Assembly (NCBI RefSeq): GCF_947500655.1
Contig: NZ_CANMSK010000001.1
Location: 372,001-436,000 of the forward strand
DNA: 64,000 bases
Source: an uncultured Psychrosphaera sp.
GTDB lineage: Bacteria; Pseudomonadota; Gammaproteobacteria; Enterobacterales; Alteromonadaceae
Direction: 5' to 3'
Shown: positions 44,101 through 52,753 of the stretch, piece after piece
Position numbering within the stretch: the stretch's first letter is position 1
Layout: every line of letters begins with the position of its first letter
Position numbers and translations under genes: made by a program
Notes under the pieces: model-generated
What the model was told of the DNA's origin: nothing
Database searches by the model: none
The model's input: the letters and a program-made list of their open reading frames with translations, nothing else

Positions 44101-44658
44101 ATGTTTAAAACAATAAAACTACTTTCAATATTACTTTTTGTACTTTCAACACCTGTAATGGCAAGCTCTCTTACTCTTATTAGCAACGATATAGCGCAAG
44201 ATAAGTTTATGGATAAAAATCAAGAGTTCAATGGATTTGGATGTAGCGGTGACGATTTATCGCCTCATCTTAAATGGTCAAATGCACCAAAAGGAACAAA
44301 AAGCTTTGCTATTACCGCCTACGACCCAGACGCTCCAACAGGTAGTGGTTGGTGGCATTGGCAGATAATAAATATTCCAACAAACGTTATGGAAATATCA
44401 GCTGGTATAGGTAGTGTAAATAGCAAGCATCTTCCAAAAGGCAGCAGTCAAATCCAAAATGATTATGGTATTGAAGGTTTTGGCGGAGCTTGTCCACCTC
44501 AAGGTCATGGACAGCATCGTTACCGCTTTACAGTTCACGCACTATCAGTAGAGAAATTAGAATTACCTAGCAATGCTTCAGGTGCATTAACAGGCTATAT
44601 GATTAATGCCAATACAATAGAGTCAAGTACAATACAATCGTTATACGAACGTAAATAA
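44101..44658 (+). CDS. secreted PEBP (YbhB/YbcL) family protein
   Basis: 185 residues with a signal peptide ending VMASS. Phosphatidylethanolamine-binding-protein fold: 'GFGCSGDDLSPHLKWSNAPK', 'GTKSFAITAYDPDAPTGSGW' (the D-P-D-A-P ligand-site motif), 'WHWQIINIP', 'YGIEGFGGACPPQGHGQHRY' (the G-x-x-P-P-x-G-H-x-H/R motif) and 'FTVHALSVEKLELP'. Bacterial YbhB/YbcL proteins bind small anionic or phospholipid ligands; the exported form suggests a periplasmic role. GAGGATCAAC precedes the ATG. A terminator follows at 44687. Confidence 0.93.
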   Translation: MFKTIKLLSILLFVLSTPVMASSLTLISNDIAQDKFMDKNQEFNGFGCSGDDLSPHLKWSNAPKGTKSFAITAYDPDAPTGSGWWHWQIINIPTNVMEISAGIGSVNSKHLPKGSSQIQNDYGIEGFGGACPPQGHGQHRYRFTVHALSVEKLELPSNASGALTGYMINANTIESSTIQSLYERK

Positions 44659-44686
44659 ATTAATCCCCTCTTGGATTAATCGCCCC

Positions 44687-44716
44687 AAAAACCAGATCAT
44701 AAATGATCTGGTTTTT
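44687..44716 (+). terminator. terminator after PEBP gene
   Basis: Arms AAAAACCAGATCAT and ATGATCTGGTTTTT with a 2-nt AA loop centre, ending in a T-run. Confidence 0.85.
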
Positions 44717-44927
44717 ACTATTTCAATACCCTGCACATTTACCTTGGGCTCTTATTAATCATTTGAGCAGTTGTTTCAATTAGCTTGTGTGGGTAATATG
44801 GCAATATTATTTTCTATAATGCACTGTCTAACTAGCACAACTAGTTTTATAAGCTTGAATAATAGCTATAAAACGATATTGGTTTTCAAACATGATAAAT
44901 GCATAACTATTTTAGACGAGGTCATTT

Positions 44928-47375
44928 ATGCGTTCATCTTTTAGTTTTTGGATTAAATCTACCCTTATTGTGGCGACTATCATTTCAGGTTGTGCCACCA
45001 TTGCCAAAATAAGTATTGACGACGAATTTGGCGTCGCTACTCCAGAGAATCGAGCTGTAACTTCAGAAACTCAAGTTGCGACACTAGAGGAGCAAGCAAC
45101 TGACATTAATACCAGTTCTGCACTTACTACTAGCTTACAGAAAGAACATAACTTTTATACCGCACACGCAAAGCCTATTATAGAAAGTCGATGTGTAGTT
45201 TGTCATGCTTGTTATGACGCTCCTTGCCAATTAAAAATGTCATCTCCTGAAGGTATTGAACGTGGTGCCAACAAAGAAGCTGTGTATGAAGGCTCTCGCT
45301 TATTAGCCGCTACACCTAATCGTCTATTTGTTGATGCGTTTGAAGTTGAACAATGGCGAGAACGCGCGTTTTTTCCTGTACTTAACGAAAGAGTTCAAAC
45401 ACCTAAGGCCAATACGCAGGCTTCAGTAATCGCTCGTATGTTGATGCTGAAAAAACAACACCCTCTACCTGATGATAAAATTTTAGACGCTCGTTTTGAC
45501 GGCAGTTTAATCGGTAATCAGCAATGCCCAACCATAGAAGAATTTGAGCAATTTGCGAAAAGCGAACCATTGGCCGGTATGCCATATGGATTACCAGGGT
45601 TAAATAATCAAGAAGATCAAATATTAATGACTTGGCTTGAAAATGGCGCCAACATGCCAAAAGCACAAGCCCTACCTAAAGCCGAACAAGATGCAGTAAA
45701 CAAACTTGAAGCATTTTTAAATGCTGATAGTTTAAATATGCAACTAAGTGCGCGCTATATATATGAGCATTTATTTTCAACTCATCTTTACTTTGGAGCC
45801 TTATCAGAACAAGGCCTCCAACCGCAGTTTTATAACTTAGTTCGTTCAGTCACTCCAACAGGACAAGAAATACAAATTATCGCAGGACGACGTCCTTACG
45901 ATGCACCAAATACATCTCGCGTGTATTACCGACTGCAACCAATTACATCAACCATAGTTAATAAAACCCATCAACCTTATGCTATAAACAAAGATTTAAT
46001 GGATAAATGGGAAAAGTGGTTTGTCACCGCTGATTACACAGTCACTAAGCTACCAAGTTACAAACCTAAAATAGCCGCCAACCCGCTTACTGCATTTGAA
46101 CAATTACCAGTAAATTCTCGTTATCGATTTATGTTAGAACGTGCCGAGAATACCATTATGGGTTACATAAAAGGCCCAGTTTGCCGAGGACAAGTGGCCC
46201 TTAATGTTATTAACGACCGATTTTGGGTGTATTTTCTCGACCCCGATATGGCTGACGATCCTGATCTAAAAGCATTTTATGCCAAACAAAAAAACAATTT
46301 AAGAATGCCAGCCGAAGAACAAAGTACAACCCTAGCAGTTGATTGGATTGAATACGCCAACCGACAAGCTGATTACTTAAAAGCCAGAAATACATTTTTT
46401 AATACTACGATAAAAGACGGTAAGCATCTTACTGTTAAAGGTATTTGGGATGGCGATAAGGTTAATGAAAATGCCAGCCTTACAGTATTTAGACACTTTG
46501 ATAATGCGACGGTTGTTAAAGGCTTAATTGGTCAACCGCCTAAAACGGCATGGGTAATTGATTACGTATTATTAGAACGGATTCATTACTTATTAGTGGC
46601 TGGCTTTGATGTTTATGGTAACTATGGGCACCAACTACTTACGCGCCTTTATATGGACTTTTTAAGACTAGAAGGTGAAGCGAACTTTTTGGCTTTATTG
46701 CCACCGGATAATCGTAAAAAAGAGCTTAAGTCGTGGTATCAAAAAGCAGGTGTAGAACTTAGTGACTTTATAGAAACAAGCAATGTTAACTTTAATCAAG
46801 AAAGTAGCATTGAATATAAAAGCTCAAAACCAAAAAAAGAACTGTATAACTTACTAAATCAACATTTAAGTCAAATTCAACCGAATAAATATCACTTAAA
46901 AACGACAGAATTGACCAGCAACAGTGTGGCATTATTAGATCAGATAAATTCAATTAAAGGTGAACAAGTTGCAATCTTGCCAGAGTTAACCATGATAATG
47001 GTAGACCGTACGGACTCGAATACTTCTGAGTTATTTACGCTTGTAAGAAACAGCGCACATTACAATGTTAACAGCTTGTTTTTTGAAGAAGATAATCGTG
47101 ATATTAAAAACGACACAGTAACTTTAGTACACGGCCTTATCGGCAGTTATCCTGACTCATTTTTACATGTAAAAGAAACGGATATCGCTAACTTAGTTGT
47201 AACATTACAAAATATGAAAACCGAAAAAGATTATGAAAAGATGTTAGATGTATTTGCCATACGCCGGACAAATCCTGATTTTTGGTTATTCAGTGACAAA
47301 TTACATAAAAGCTTTATGCAGCACGAACCAATTCGCGGTGGCTGGTTGGACTTTAATCGACTTGAAAGCAGATAG
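44928..47375 (+). CDS. cti: fatty acid cis/trans isomerase
   Basis: 815 residues, slightly longer than the Pseudomonas enzyme. N-terminal signal with a possible lipobox (IISGC), then the cytochrome c-type heme site CVVCH (residues 89-93) in 'IIESRCVVCHACYDAPCQLK', then 'SSPEGIERGANKEAVYEGSR', 'ATPNRLFVDAFEVEQWRERA', 'YIYEHLFSTHLYFGALSEQG', 'GRRPYDAPNTSRVYYRLQPI' and 'YIKGPVCRGQVALNVINDRF', all hallmarks of Cti. It is periplasmic and converts cis-unsaturated acyl chains of membrane lipids to trans, stiffening the membrane under solvent or heat stress. GAGGT ribosome-binding site. Confidence 0.96.
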   Translation: MRSSFSFWIKSTLIVATIISGCATIAKISIDDEFGVATPENRAVTSETQVATLEEQATDINTSSALTTSLQKEHNFYTAHAKPIIESRCVVCHACYDAPCQLKMSSPEGIERGANKEAVYEGSRLLAATPNRLFVDAFEVEQWRERAFFPVLNERVQTPKANTQASVIARMLMLKKQHPLPDDKILDARFDGSLIGNQQCPTIEEFEQFAKSEPLAGMPYGLPGLNNQEDQILMTWLENGANMPKAQALPKAEQDAVNKLEAFLNADSLNMQLSARYIYEHLFSTHLYFGALSEQGLQPQFYNLVRSVTPTGQEIQIIAGRRPYDAPNTSRVYYRLQPITSTIVNKTHQPYAINKDLMDKWEKWFVTADYTVTKLPSYKPKIAANPLTAFEQLPVNSRYRFMLERAENTIMGYIKGPVCRGQVALNVINDRFWVYFLDPDMADDPDLKAFYAKQKNNLRMPAEEQSTTLAVDWIEYANRQADYLKARNTFFNTTIKDGKHLTVKGIWDGDKVNENASLTVFRHFDNATVVKGLIGQPPKTAWVIDYVLLERIHYLLVAGFDVYGNYGHQLLTRLYMDFLRLEGEANFLALLPPDNRKKELKSWYQKAGVELSDFIETSNVNFNQESSIEYKSSKPKKELYNLLNQHLSQIQPNKYHLKTTELTSNSVALLDQINSIKGEQVAILPELTMIMVDRTDSNTSELFTLVRNSAHYNVNSLFFEEDNRDIKNDTVTLVHGLIGSYPDSFLHVKETDIANLVVTLQNMKTEKDYEKMLDVFAIRRTNPDFWLFSDKLHKSFMQHEPIRGGWLDFNRLESR

Positions 47376-47470
47376 TATAAGCGGTGAACTGCGAATCGAT
47401 TTTAATATAGTTGTAGGTAAATTAGGCTTCCTAACCAAGTTAAGATAAAAACAGAGTTAAAGAATATTTT

Positions 47471-47686
47471 ATGAAAACAGAAGTGAGTTATGGTTTTCCA
47501 TCAGCACAAATTGCTAATCGTTTTTTACACGAGTTAAAAAACTGGCACGTTGCGCAAGTACAAACACGTTTATTTAAAGGTGATGACAGCGTCAAAGTGT
47601 CTTACGAATATGATCAACGTGGCTTTGATAATACCCTTTCAGAACTAGACAGCTTAGCTGAGCAGTATGGTGGTAAGGAAGTTTAA
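47471..47686 (+). CDS. small hypothetical protein
   Basis: 71 residues, soluble, one small alpha/beta unit (MKTEVSYGFPSAQIANRFLH, 'VQTRLFKGDDSVKVSYEYDQ', 'LSELDSLAEQYGGKEV'). The beta-alpha-beta-like pattern recalls small ferredoxin-like single-domain proteins. I recognise no named family. It is 95 bp downstream of cti on the same strand and could be cotranscribed. Confidence 0.6.
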   Translation: MKTEVSYGFPSAQIANRFLHELKNWHVAQVQTRLFKGDDSVKVSYEYDQRGFDNTLSELDSLAEQYGGKEV

Positions 47687-47741
47687 GCAGTAAATAGTTT
47701 ACTGCTTAAAAACATTTTTACATTATTGCGAGCTTAATAGG

Positions 47742-49289
47742 TTAATCGCCCAACCAAGTTATTTTGTATAAATCACGGCGGCGGTCTAAATAGTTTTTCA
47801 CTGAGCCTTCATTTTTCAATTGTTCCAACTTAGTTAAGTCAAGATCGACAATCAAGGTCATTTCCGTATTAGGTGTGGTTTCTGCCATAATAGCATCATG
47901 TGGAAAAGAAAAATCCGATGGTGAAAATACCGCAGATTGCGCATATTGAATATCCGCACCATCCACTTTAGGTAAGTTACCTACGCTACCTGCGGTAATA
48001 ACATAACATTCATTTTCAATGGCTCTGGCATGAGCACAATGACGTACTCTTAAATACGCATTTTTAGTATCTGTCCAAAACGGTACAAACAACATTTGCA
48101 TGCCCTGCTCTGACTGTAATCTTGCCAATTCAGGAAACTCAACATCATAACAAATAAGAATGCCAATTTTGCCAAAGTCCGTATCAAACACATTAAGACC
48201 ATTACCGCCTTTCATGATCCACGCCCGTTTCTCGTAAGGCGTTGGATGTAGTTTATATTGCGACTCTAACGTGCCGTCGCGTCTACAAAGATACGCGACA
48301 TTAAACAACTCACCGTCATCCATAACCGGCATAGAGCCCGCGATAATATTGATATTGTAACTGACGGCCAATTTAGAAATTGCGTCTAATATTTCGCTGG
48401 AGTATTCAGCTAAGGCTTTAATCGAATCAAAAGAGCTATCATGCTCATCTATACCCATTAACGGCGCATTAAAAAATTCAGGTAACAACGCAAGGTCACA
48501 TTGGTAATCTGACAACGCATCAACAAAAAACTCAACCTGTTGAATAAGCTCTTCAACTGAATTTAACGAACGCATTTGCCACTGAACACAACCTATCCGA
48601 GCGGAAGTTTTGGTAGCGCCAATTAACGGTGACTTATGATCTTCATAGTAAAGATTGGTCCATTCTAATAAAGTCGCATAGCCTTTTGACTCTTTGTCTT
48701 CTGGCAAATACGCGGTAAGTACACGCTTAACTTCAAATTCATTGGATAATTGAAACGTTAAAATAGGATCGTATATTTCACGCTTTTTAACTTCTTCAAT
48801 ATACTTTTGCGGAGACATATCATGAGCATAGTTTTTATAGTTAGGAATTCGTCCACCAGCAATAATCGACTTAAGGTTTAAACTTTGACACAGCTCTTTT
48901 CGTGCTTCATATAAACGCCTGCCAAGACGCATACTGCGATATTCCAAATCCACACACACTTCAATTCCATATAACACATCACCAAGCGGATCGTGCGTGG
49001 TTAAATACGCGTCACCGGTGATCTGATCATAAGTATGATGATCGCCAAACTTGTCGTAATCGACAATTAGAGAAAAAGCTGCAGCGACAATTTTTCCATG
49101 ATCTTCAATGCAAATCTGTCCCTCTGGAAACACAGTTAATTGCGCCTTAAACTGCTTTTCAGGCCAAGCACCACCTAAGTCGGGATAGACTGCATCCATC
49201 ATTACTTTCAAGTCTGCGTAATCATCTTTAACTAAATGACGTAGAGTCAGTTTGTGCTCAGACTCATCCGTATAAATATTTTCACTCAT
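47742..49289 (-). CDS. bifunctional GNAT / carbon-nitrogen hydrolase
   Basis: 515 residues. Residues ~10-165 are a GNAT domain ('KLTLRHLVKDDYADLKVMMD', 'VCVDLEYRSMRLGRRLYEAR' with the acetyl-CoA loop R-S-M-R-L-G-R-R-L). Residues ~225-510 are a complete nitrilase-superfamily domain with the E-K-C triad: Glu in 'CDLALLPEFFNAP', Lys in 'HPTPYEKRAWIMKGG', Cys in 'KIGILICYDVEFPELARLQS'. This two-domain fusion is a recognised family in Proteobacteria. The hydrolase is predicted to cleave an amide or nitrile whose product or substrate is acetylated; the actual substrate is unknown. Cytosolic, monocistronic. Confidence 0.95.
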   Translation of the reverse strand: MSENIYTDESEHKLTLRHLVKDDYADLKVMMDAVYPDLGGAWPEKQFKAQLTVFPEGQICIEDHGKIVAAAFSLIVDYDKFGDHHTYDQITGDAYLTTHDPLGDVLYGIEVCVDLEYRSMRLGRRLYEARKELCQSLNLKSIIAGGRIPNYKNYAHDMSPQKYIEEVKKREIYDPILTFQLSNEFEVKRVLTAYLPEDKESKGYATLLEWTNLYYEDHKSPLIGATKTSARIGCVQWQMRSLNSVEELIQQVEFFVDALSDYQCDLALLPEFFNAPLMGIDEHDSSFDSIKALAEYSSEILDAISKLAVSYNINIIAGSMPVMDDGELFNVAYLCRRDGTLESQYKLHPTPYEKRAWIMKGGNGLNVFDTDFGKIGILICYDVEFPELARLQSEQGMQMLFVPFWTDTKNAYLRVRHCAHARAIENECYVITAGSVGNLPKVDGADIQYAQSAVFSPSDFSFPHDAIMAETTPNTEMTLIVDLDLTKLEQLKNEGSVKNYLDRRRDLYKITWLGD

Positions 49290-49534
49290 AAATGCTTCTA
49301 CTCATTAGTTGCTCACCTTAAAGGCTGACGGAGGTTAATTTAATTTGTGTAAAACGATTATTAATAAATAACCTAATATCTAAATTAATACTATTTATAT
49401 TTAATTTTGGCAATCACTTAAATAGTTAGATTTGTCTAAAGATTGAAAAACAATTCTCTGACATTAATCTGCCATATTACTTGTATATTGTTTTCTTAAT
49501 TAACCACATAAATAACTATAATAAGGATATATAA

Positions 49535-50341
49535 ATGAAAACAATCAACGCCTTTTTTCTACCTATCATAATGATAAGCACGATCAGCGTATCAAGTTAT
49601 GCTGAAGATTTTGACCGACTTGATAAAGCCTTACCTACAAGCGGAATTATTGACTACAAGATAAACATCCCAGCAATTGATTATGATACTGATGGCTGTC
49701 TACCAAGTGCTGGAATTTCTCGTACAGGTCAACAAAATGGAGGACTAAGTGCCTCGGGGAGTATTACTGGTGGCTGTCGTTCAAGTAACTTCAATAGCTC
49801 ATCAAATACATTACATCGTTATGCTTGTACCTTTAGTGACAGTGATGAATATTGCGTACATTTTTATGCCTTATACTTTGAAAAAGACCAAGCCACTGTA
49901 TTCGGAGGAGGTCATAGACACGACTGGGAATACGTTGCTATTTGGTCTAAAAATGATGAAACAACTCATGCCAGTTACAGTGCTCATGGTGACTTATATA
50001 CACAAGAAGCTGCTGGACTAGAAAAAAGAGACGGCACTCGTATAAAATTTGTTTATCATAAAGATGGACTTCTTACCCATGCAATGAGATTTGCAACAAG
50101 TGGCGAACAAGCAGAAAACCCATACGGCGATTTTTTTGCTCCTGTTATTATTAGCTGGTATGAAGTAACTGGTGATGGTGTTAGCAATAGTCAAATGAGA
50201 AGTTTACTTAATTCATACGACTACGGCTCTGCAACTATTCCATTAAAAGACAGCAGATTTTTAACCAATATTAACGAGAACTTACCTAGTGGTTACCCAA
50301 CCTTTACTAATGCAGACGTTGAGGCATCACAAACAAATTAA
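49535..50341 (+). CDS. NLP (NPP1-type necrosis-inducing) protein
   Basis: 268 residues with a signal peptide (MKTINAFFLPIIMISTISVS, cut near YAED). The defining NLP heptapeptide GHRHDWE is present at residues 126-132 in 'TVFGGGHRHDWEYVAIWSKN'. 'CVHFYALYFEKDQ' precedes it and 'HAMRFATSGEQAENPYGDFF' and 'PVIISWYEV' follow, all family landmarks. In plant pathogens NLPs are secreted, cation-dependent cytolysins that bind glycosphingolipid sugars of the target membrane. Here a secreted lytic or surface-active protein acting on an unknown eukaryotic host is inferred. Monocistronic, with a terminator just downstream. Confidence 0.92.
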   Translation: MKTINAFFLPIIMISTISVSSYAEDFDRLDKALPTSGIIDYKINIPAIDYDTDGCLPSAGISRTGQQNGGLSASGSITGGCRSSNFNSSSNTLHRYACTFSDSDEYCVHFYALYFEKDQATVFGGGHRHDWEYVAIWSKNDETTHASYSAHGDLYTQEAAGLEKRDGTRIKFVYHKDGLLTHAMRFATSGEQAENPYGDFFAPVIISWYEVTGDGVSNSQMRSLLNSYDYGSATIPLKDSRFLTNINENLPSGYPTFTNADVEASQTN

Positions 50342-50372
50342 ATAATCACTAAAAATATTCTATATACAAAAT

Positions 50373-50407
50373 AAAAAGCCAACTGATAAACCCAGTTGGT
50401 TTTTTTA
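50373..50407 (+). terminator. terminator after NLP gene
   Basis: CCAACTG and CAGTTGG pair around ATAAACC, followed by seven T residues. Confidence 0.8.
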
Positions 50408-50567
50408 TAACGTGAGTGACGGCACAGCCTTTAAGGTAAAAACCAGCAAGAAAAAACTGCCAGTATTGTTCATCAGAGCCGCCACTTTTGGCTTCATTCT
50501 CTAATGAATTTAATGTGGGAACTACGCCTTCAATTAACACTTTCTCTTGCTTTATTTTATACCTTCA

Positions 50568-50870
50568 CTAGCAAATAAAGTTAAAAGCAAACCAAAATAT
50601 AGCACTAACATTCAGTAAAACCGTCACCCAAAATATGTATTTAAACGGCTTTTTAATAGATTTATGACGCAATATATTTTGTGCAAAATAAGCCCCTGGC
50701 CAACCACCTGCAAGAGAAAGCAAATGCAGGGTACTTTCCTTAGTTCTCCAACGTCCTTTTTTGGCAGCCGACTTATCAATGGCATAAACAATAAAGGTAA
50801 TACAGCTCATTACCAAGTAAACGCCAAGTATAATTTCAGATAATTTCTCAGTAAATACTAATACGCCCAT
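50568..50870 (-). CDS. DUF1294 membrane protein, possibly N-terminally shortened
   Basis: 100 residues from the ATG at 50870. DUF1294 signature: 'YAIDKSAAKKGRWRTKESTL', 'HLLSLAGGWPGAYFAQNILR', 'HKSIKKPFKYIFWVTVLLNV', with hydrophobic segments at both ends. Full-length relatives usually carry an N-terminal cold-shock domain and a basic linker. Here the same frame stays open upstream to about 50970, through a linker-like 'SEPRYKTKKTRPWAKIFITF', but lacks ATG, GTG or TTG there. A loss of the N-terminal domain is therefore likely. The exact start is uncertain. Confidence 0.75.
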   Translation of the reverse strand: MGVLVFTEKLSEIILGVYLVMSCITFIVYAIDKSAAKKGRWRTKESTLHLLSLAGGWPGAYFAQNILRHKSIKKPFKYIFWVTVLLNVSAIFWFAFNFIC

Positions 50871-51021
50871 CCAAATAAAAAAGATAACAATACAAAAAGT
50901 AATAAAGATCTTAGCCCAAGGACGAGTTTTTTTTGTTTTGTATCTAGGTTCTGAGATGATGCTACTCCGTTTATTTATGGCCTGATCTTAATTACGGTTC
51001 GTTCTTAAACTTTCGTTTTAG

Positions 51022-51210
51022 TTAAACAACTATTTCACTTTCAAGTTCAACTAACTTATCGAGAATACTGATAAACTTTTCCAAAATGGGGTAACTACCA
51101 CCTGTTTTTTTGAGTTTTATATAGGAATCTATTGGGCTATCCACTTTAAAATACGAGAGGGAATTTCTGTTAATATCTTCGCTAAATATAAGTAAAAAGC
51201 AATCAATTCC
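51022..51210 (-). pseudogene. C-terminal gene fragment without start
   Basis: An open frame of ~60 codons on the minus strand, ending at the TAA at 51022, reads like real protein (FSEDINRNSLSYFKVDSPID, then 'GGSYPILEKFISILDKLVEL'), but it has no usual start codon and no ribosome-binding site. I do not recognise the parent family. It sits between the shortened DUF1294 gene and the divergent DUF2254 gene, a stretch that shows no other gene (50871-51312). Confidence 0.3.
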
Positions 51211-51312
51211 TCAACAATAATAACAACATAAGTAAAAAGCTATTATCACTATTTTAAGTCTCAAATATGCTAGAGTAACAAGTGTATTTGTTTTAATGTA
51301 AATAAGGATTGT

Positions 51313-52662
51313 ATGTTTTTACCTCGAAAAATTACCAATACCTACCGTAAAATGATCAATAGTATCGGGTTTTACCCTTCCCTGTTATCCGTTGTATTTT
51401 TAATATTCGCGGTTATTACTATTTCCATTGAATATTTACCTGCTACACAAGATCTTAAGTCGCTCATGTCAGTCGTATTGGTAAATAGCGCAGAAAATGC
51501 CCGTACCATTTTAAGTACTCTTGCTGGGAGTATAATTTCATTAACCGTATTTAGCTTTTCAATGGTGATGATAGTTTTGAACTCCGCCAGTGCCAGTTTA
51601 TCACCACGAGTTGTCCCCGGGCTTATTACCCGAAAATCCCATCAAATTGTATTAGGCTTTTATTTAGGTAGCATTATTTATTCAATCATTATGCTGATCA
51701 ATATTAATAAACTGGATAGTGGTGACACTGAAATCCCAGCCCTTGGTGTATTATTTGCGCTAGTTTTTGGCTTAATCTGTTTGGGGTTATTTGTATTTTT
51801 TATCCATTCAATCTCCAGAGCAATTCAAGTAGACAATGTATTAAATGGGCTATTTAGACAAACTAACTGTGAAATAGAAGATATAGAAAAAAAGCAAAAA
51901 CAGCAACCTGTCGATAGCTTTCCTGACTTTTCTAAGTGGCATGGAATAAACAGTACAGCTCAAGGTTATTACAAAGGCGTGCACACAGAACAACTTTGTG
52001 AATTATTAGCAGAGCAAAACATTAAATTATTTATCACAGTTAAACAGGGTTATTTTACGGTCAAAGGTTATCCATTTTTAAAGTGTGATAAAAACATATC
52101 GGATAACAAAGAGTTAGTTGAAAAAATTCTAGCTTGTTTTATTTTTTATATAGAAGAATACATCAGCGATCATTATCGTTATGGACTAACTCAAATATCA
52201 GAAATTGCCGTTAAAGCAATGAGCCCAGGAATAAACGATCCCGGCACAGCAGTGAAATCAATTGATATGTTAAGTATCTTATTGATGGAAAGACTGAAAA
52301 TAAGCGATATTAACTACACCTATAAACACACAGATAGCGAACCACTATTATATTTCCATGAAACCAGTTTTGATGAATTACTGCATGACAACTTCACGCC
52401 ACTGCGTAATTACGCAAAAAACGATGCTTATGTCATGACCAATATTATTGAAGCATTTAAAAACATTCTGTTTGTAGCCAACCATAACGACGATGCACGT
52501 AATAGCCTATTTAATTATTTAAACGCTATTATTGACGATATTAATGAACACATAACCAATAAATACGATCGCCAGCAAATCACAAATATGCTCAACACAA
52601 TCACCCCTATTAGCGAGAAACAAGGCAAACAGTTGGTAGAGAGGTTTGAAAAACACACTTAG
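51313..52662 (+). CDS. DUF2254 membrane protein
   Basis: 449 residues. Four membrane segments in the first ~175 residues ('YPSLLSVVFLIFAVITISIE', 'ILSTLAGSIISLTVFSFSMV', 'VLGFYLGSIIYSIIMLININ', 'LFALVFGLICLGLFVFFIHS'), followed by a large cytosolic domain with 'YGLTQISEIAVKAMSPGIND' and 'PGTAVKSIDMLSILLMERL', which are the invariant motifs of DUF2254. Function unknown; it is widespread in Proteobacteria and sometimes linked to membrane stress. AAGGATTGT ribosome-binding site. Confidence 0.93.
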   Translation: MFLPRKITNTYRKMINSIGFYPSLLSVVFLIFAVITISIEYLPATQDLKSLMSVVLVNSAENARTILSTLAGSIISLTVFSFSMVMIVLNSASASLSPRVVPGLITRKSHQIVLGFYLGSIIYSIIMLININKLDSGDTEIPALGVLFALVFGLICLGLFVFFIHSISRAIQVDNVLNGLFRQTNCEIEDIEKKQKQQPVDSFPDFSKWHGINSTAQGYYKGVHTEQLCELLAEQNIKLFITVKQGYFTVKGYPFLKCDKNISDNKELVEKILACFIFYIEEYISDHYRYGLTQISEIAVKAMSPGINDPGTAVKSIDMLSILLMERLKISDINYTYKHTDSEPLLYFHETSFDELLHDNFTPLRNYAKNDAYVMTNIIEAFKNILFVANHNDDARNSLFNYLNAIIDDINEHITNKYDRQQITNMLNTITPISEKQGKQLVERFEKHT

Positions 52663-52670
52663 GTTAGGCG

Positions 52671-52694
52671 AGATTTGAGTGGCGAGTGGCGAGT
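52671..52694. repeat. short minisatellite, same unit as 2896-2998
   Basis: GCGAGATTTGAGTGGCGAGT and similar tandem units immediately after the DUF2254 stop. Confidence 0.7.
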
Positions 52695-52700
52695 GAATTT

Positions 52701-52733
52701 AACAGGTGATCAATAATGTATTGTTCACCTGTT
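52701..52733. terminator. convergent-gene terminator
   Basis: Arms AACAGGTGA and TCACCTGTT with a ~15-nt loop. It lies between the convergent DUF2254 and amidase genes; the T-rich 3' side favours the plus strand. Confidence 0.65.
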
Positions 52734-52753
52734 TATTTGAGTTTTTCTAATAT

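Noticed and set aside
50349..50540. 63-residue minus-strand reading frame after the NLP gene
   Set aside because: It overlaps the NLP terminator, lacks a ribosome-binding site and its composition is mixed; at most a gene remnant.
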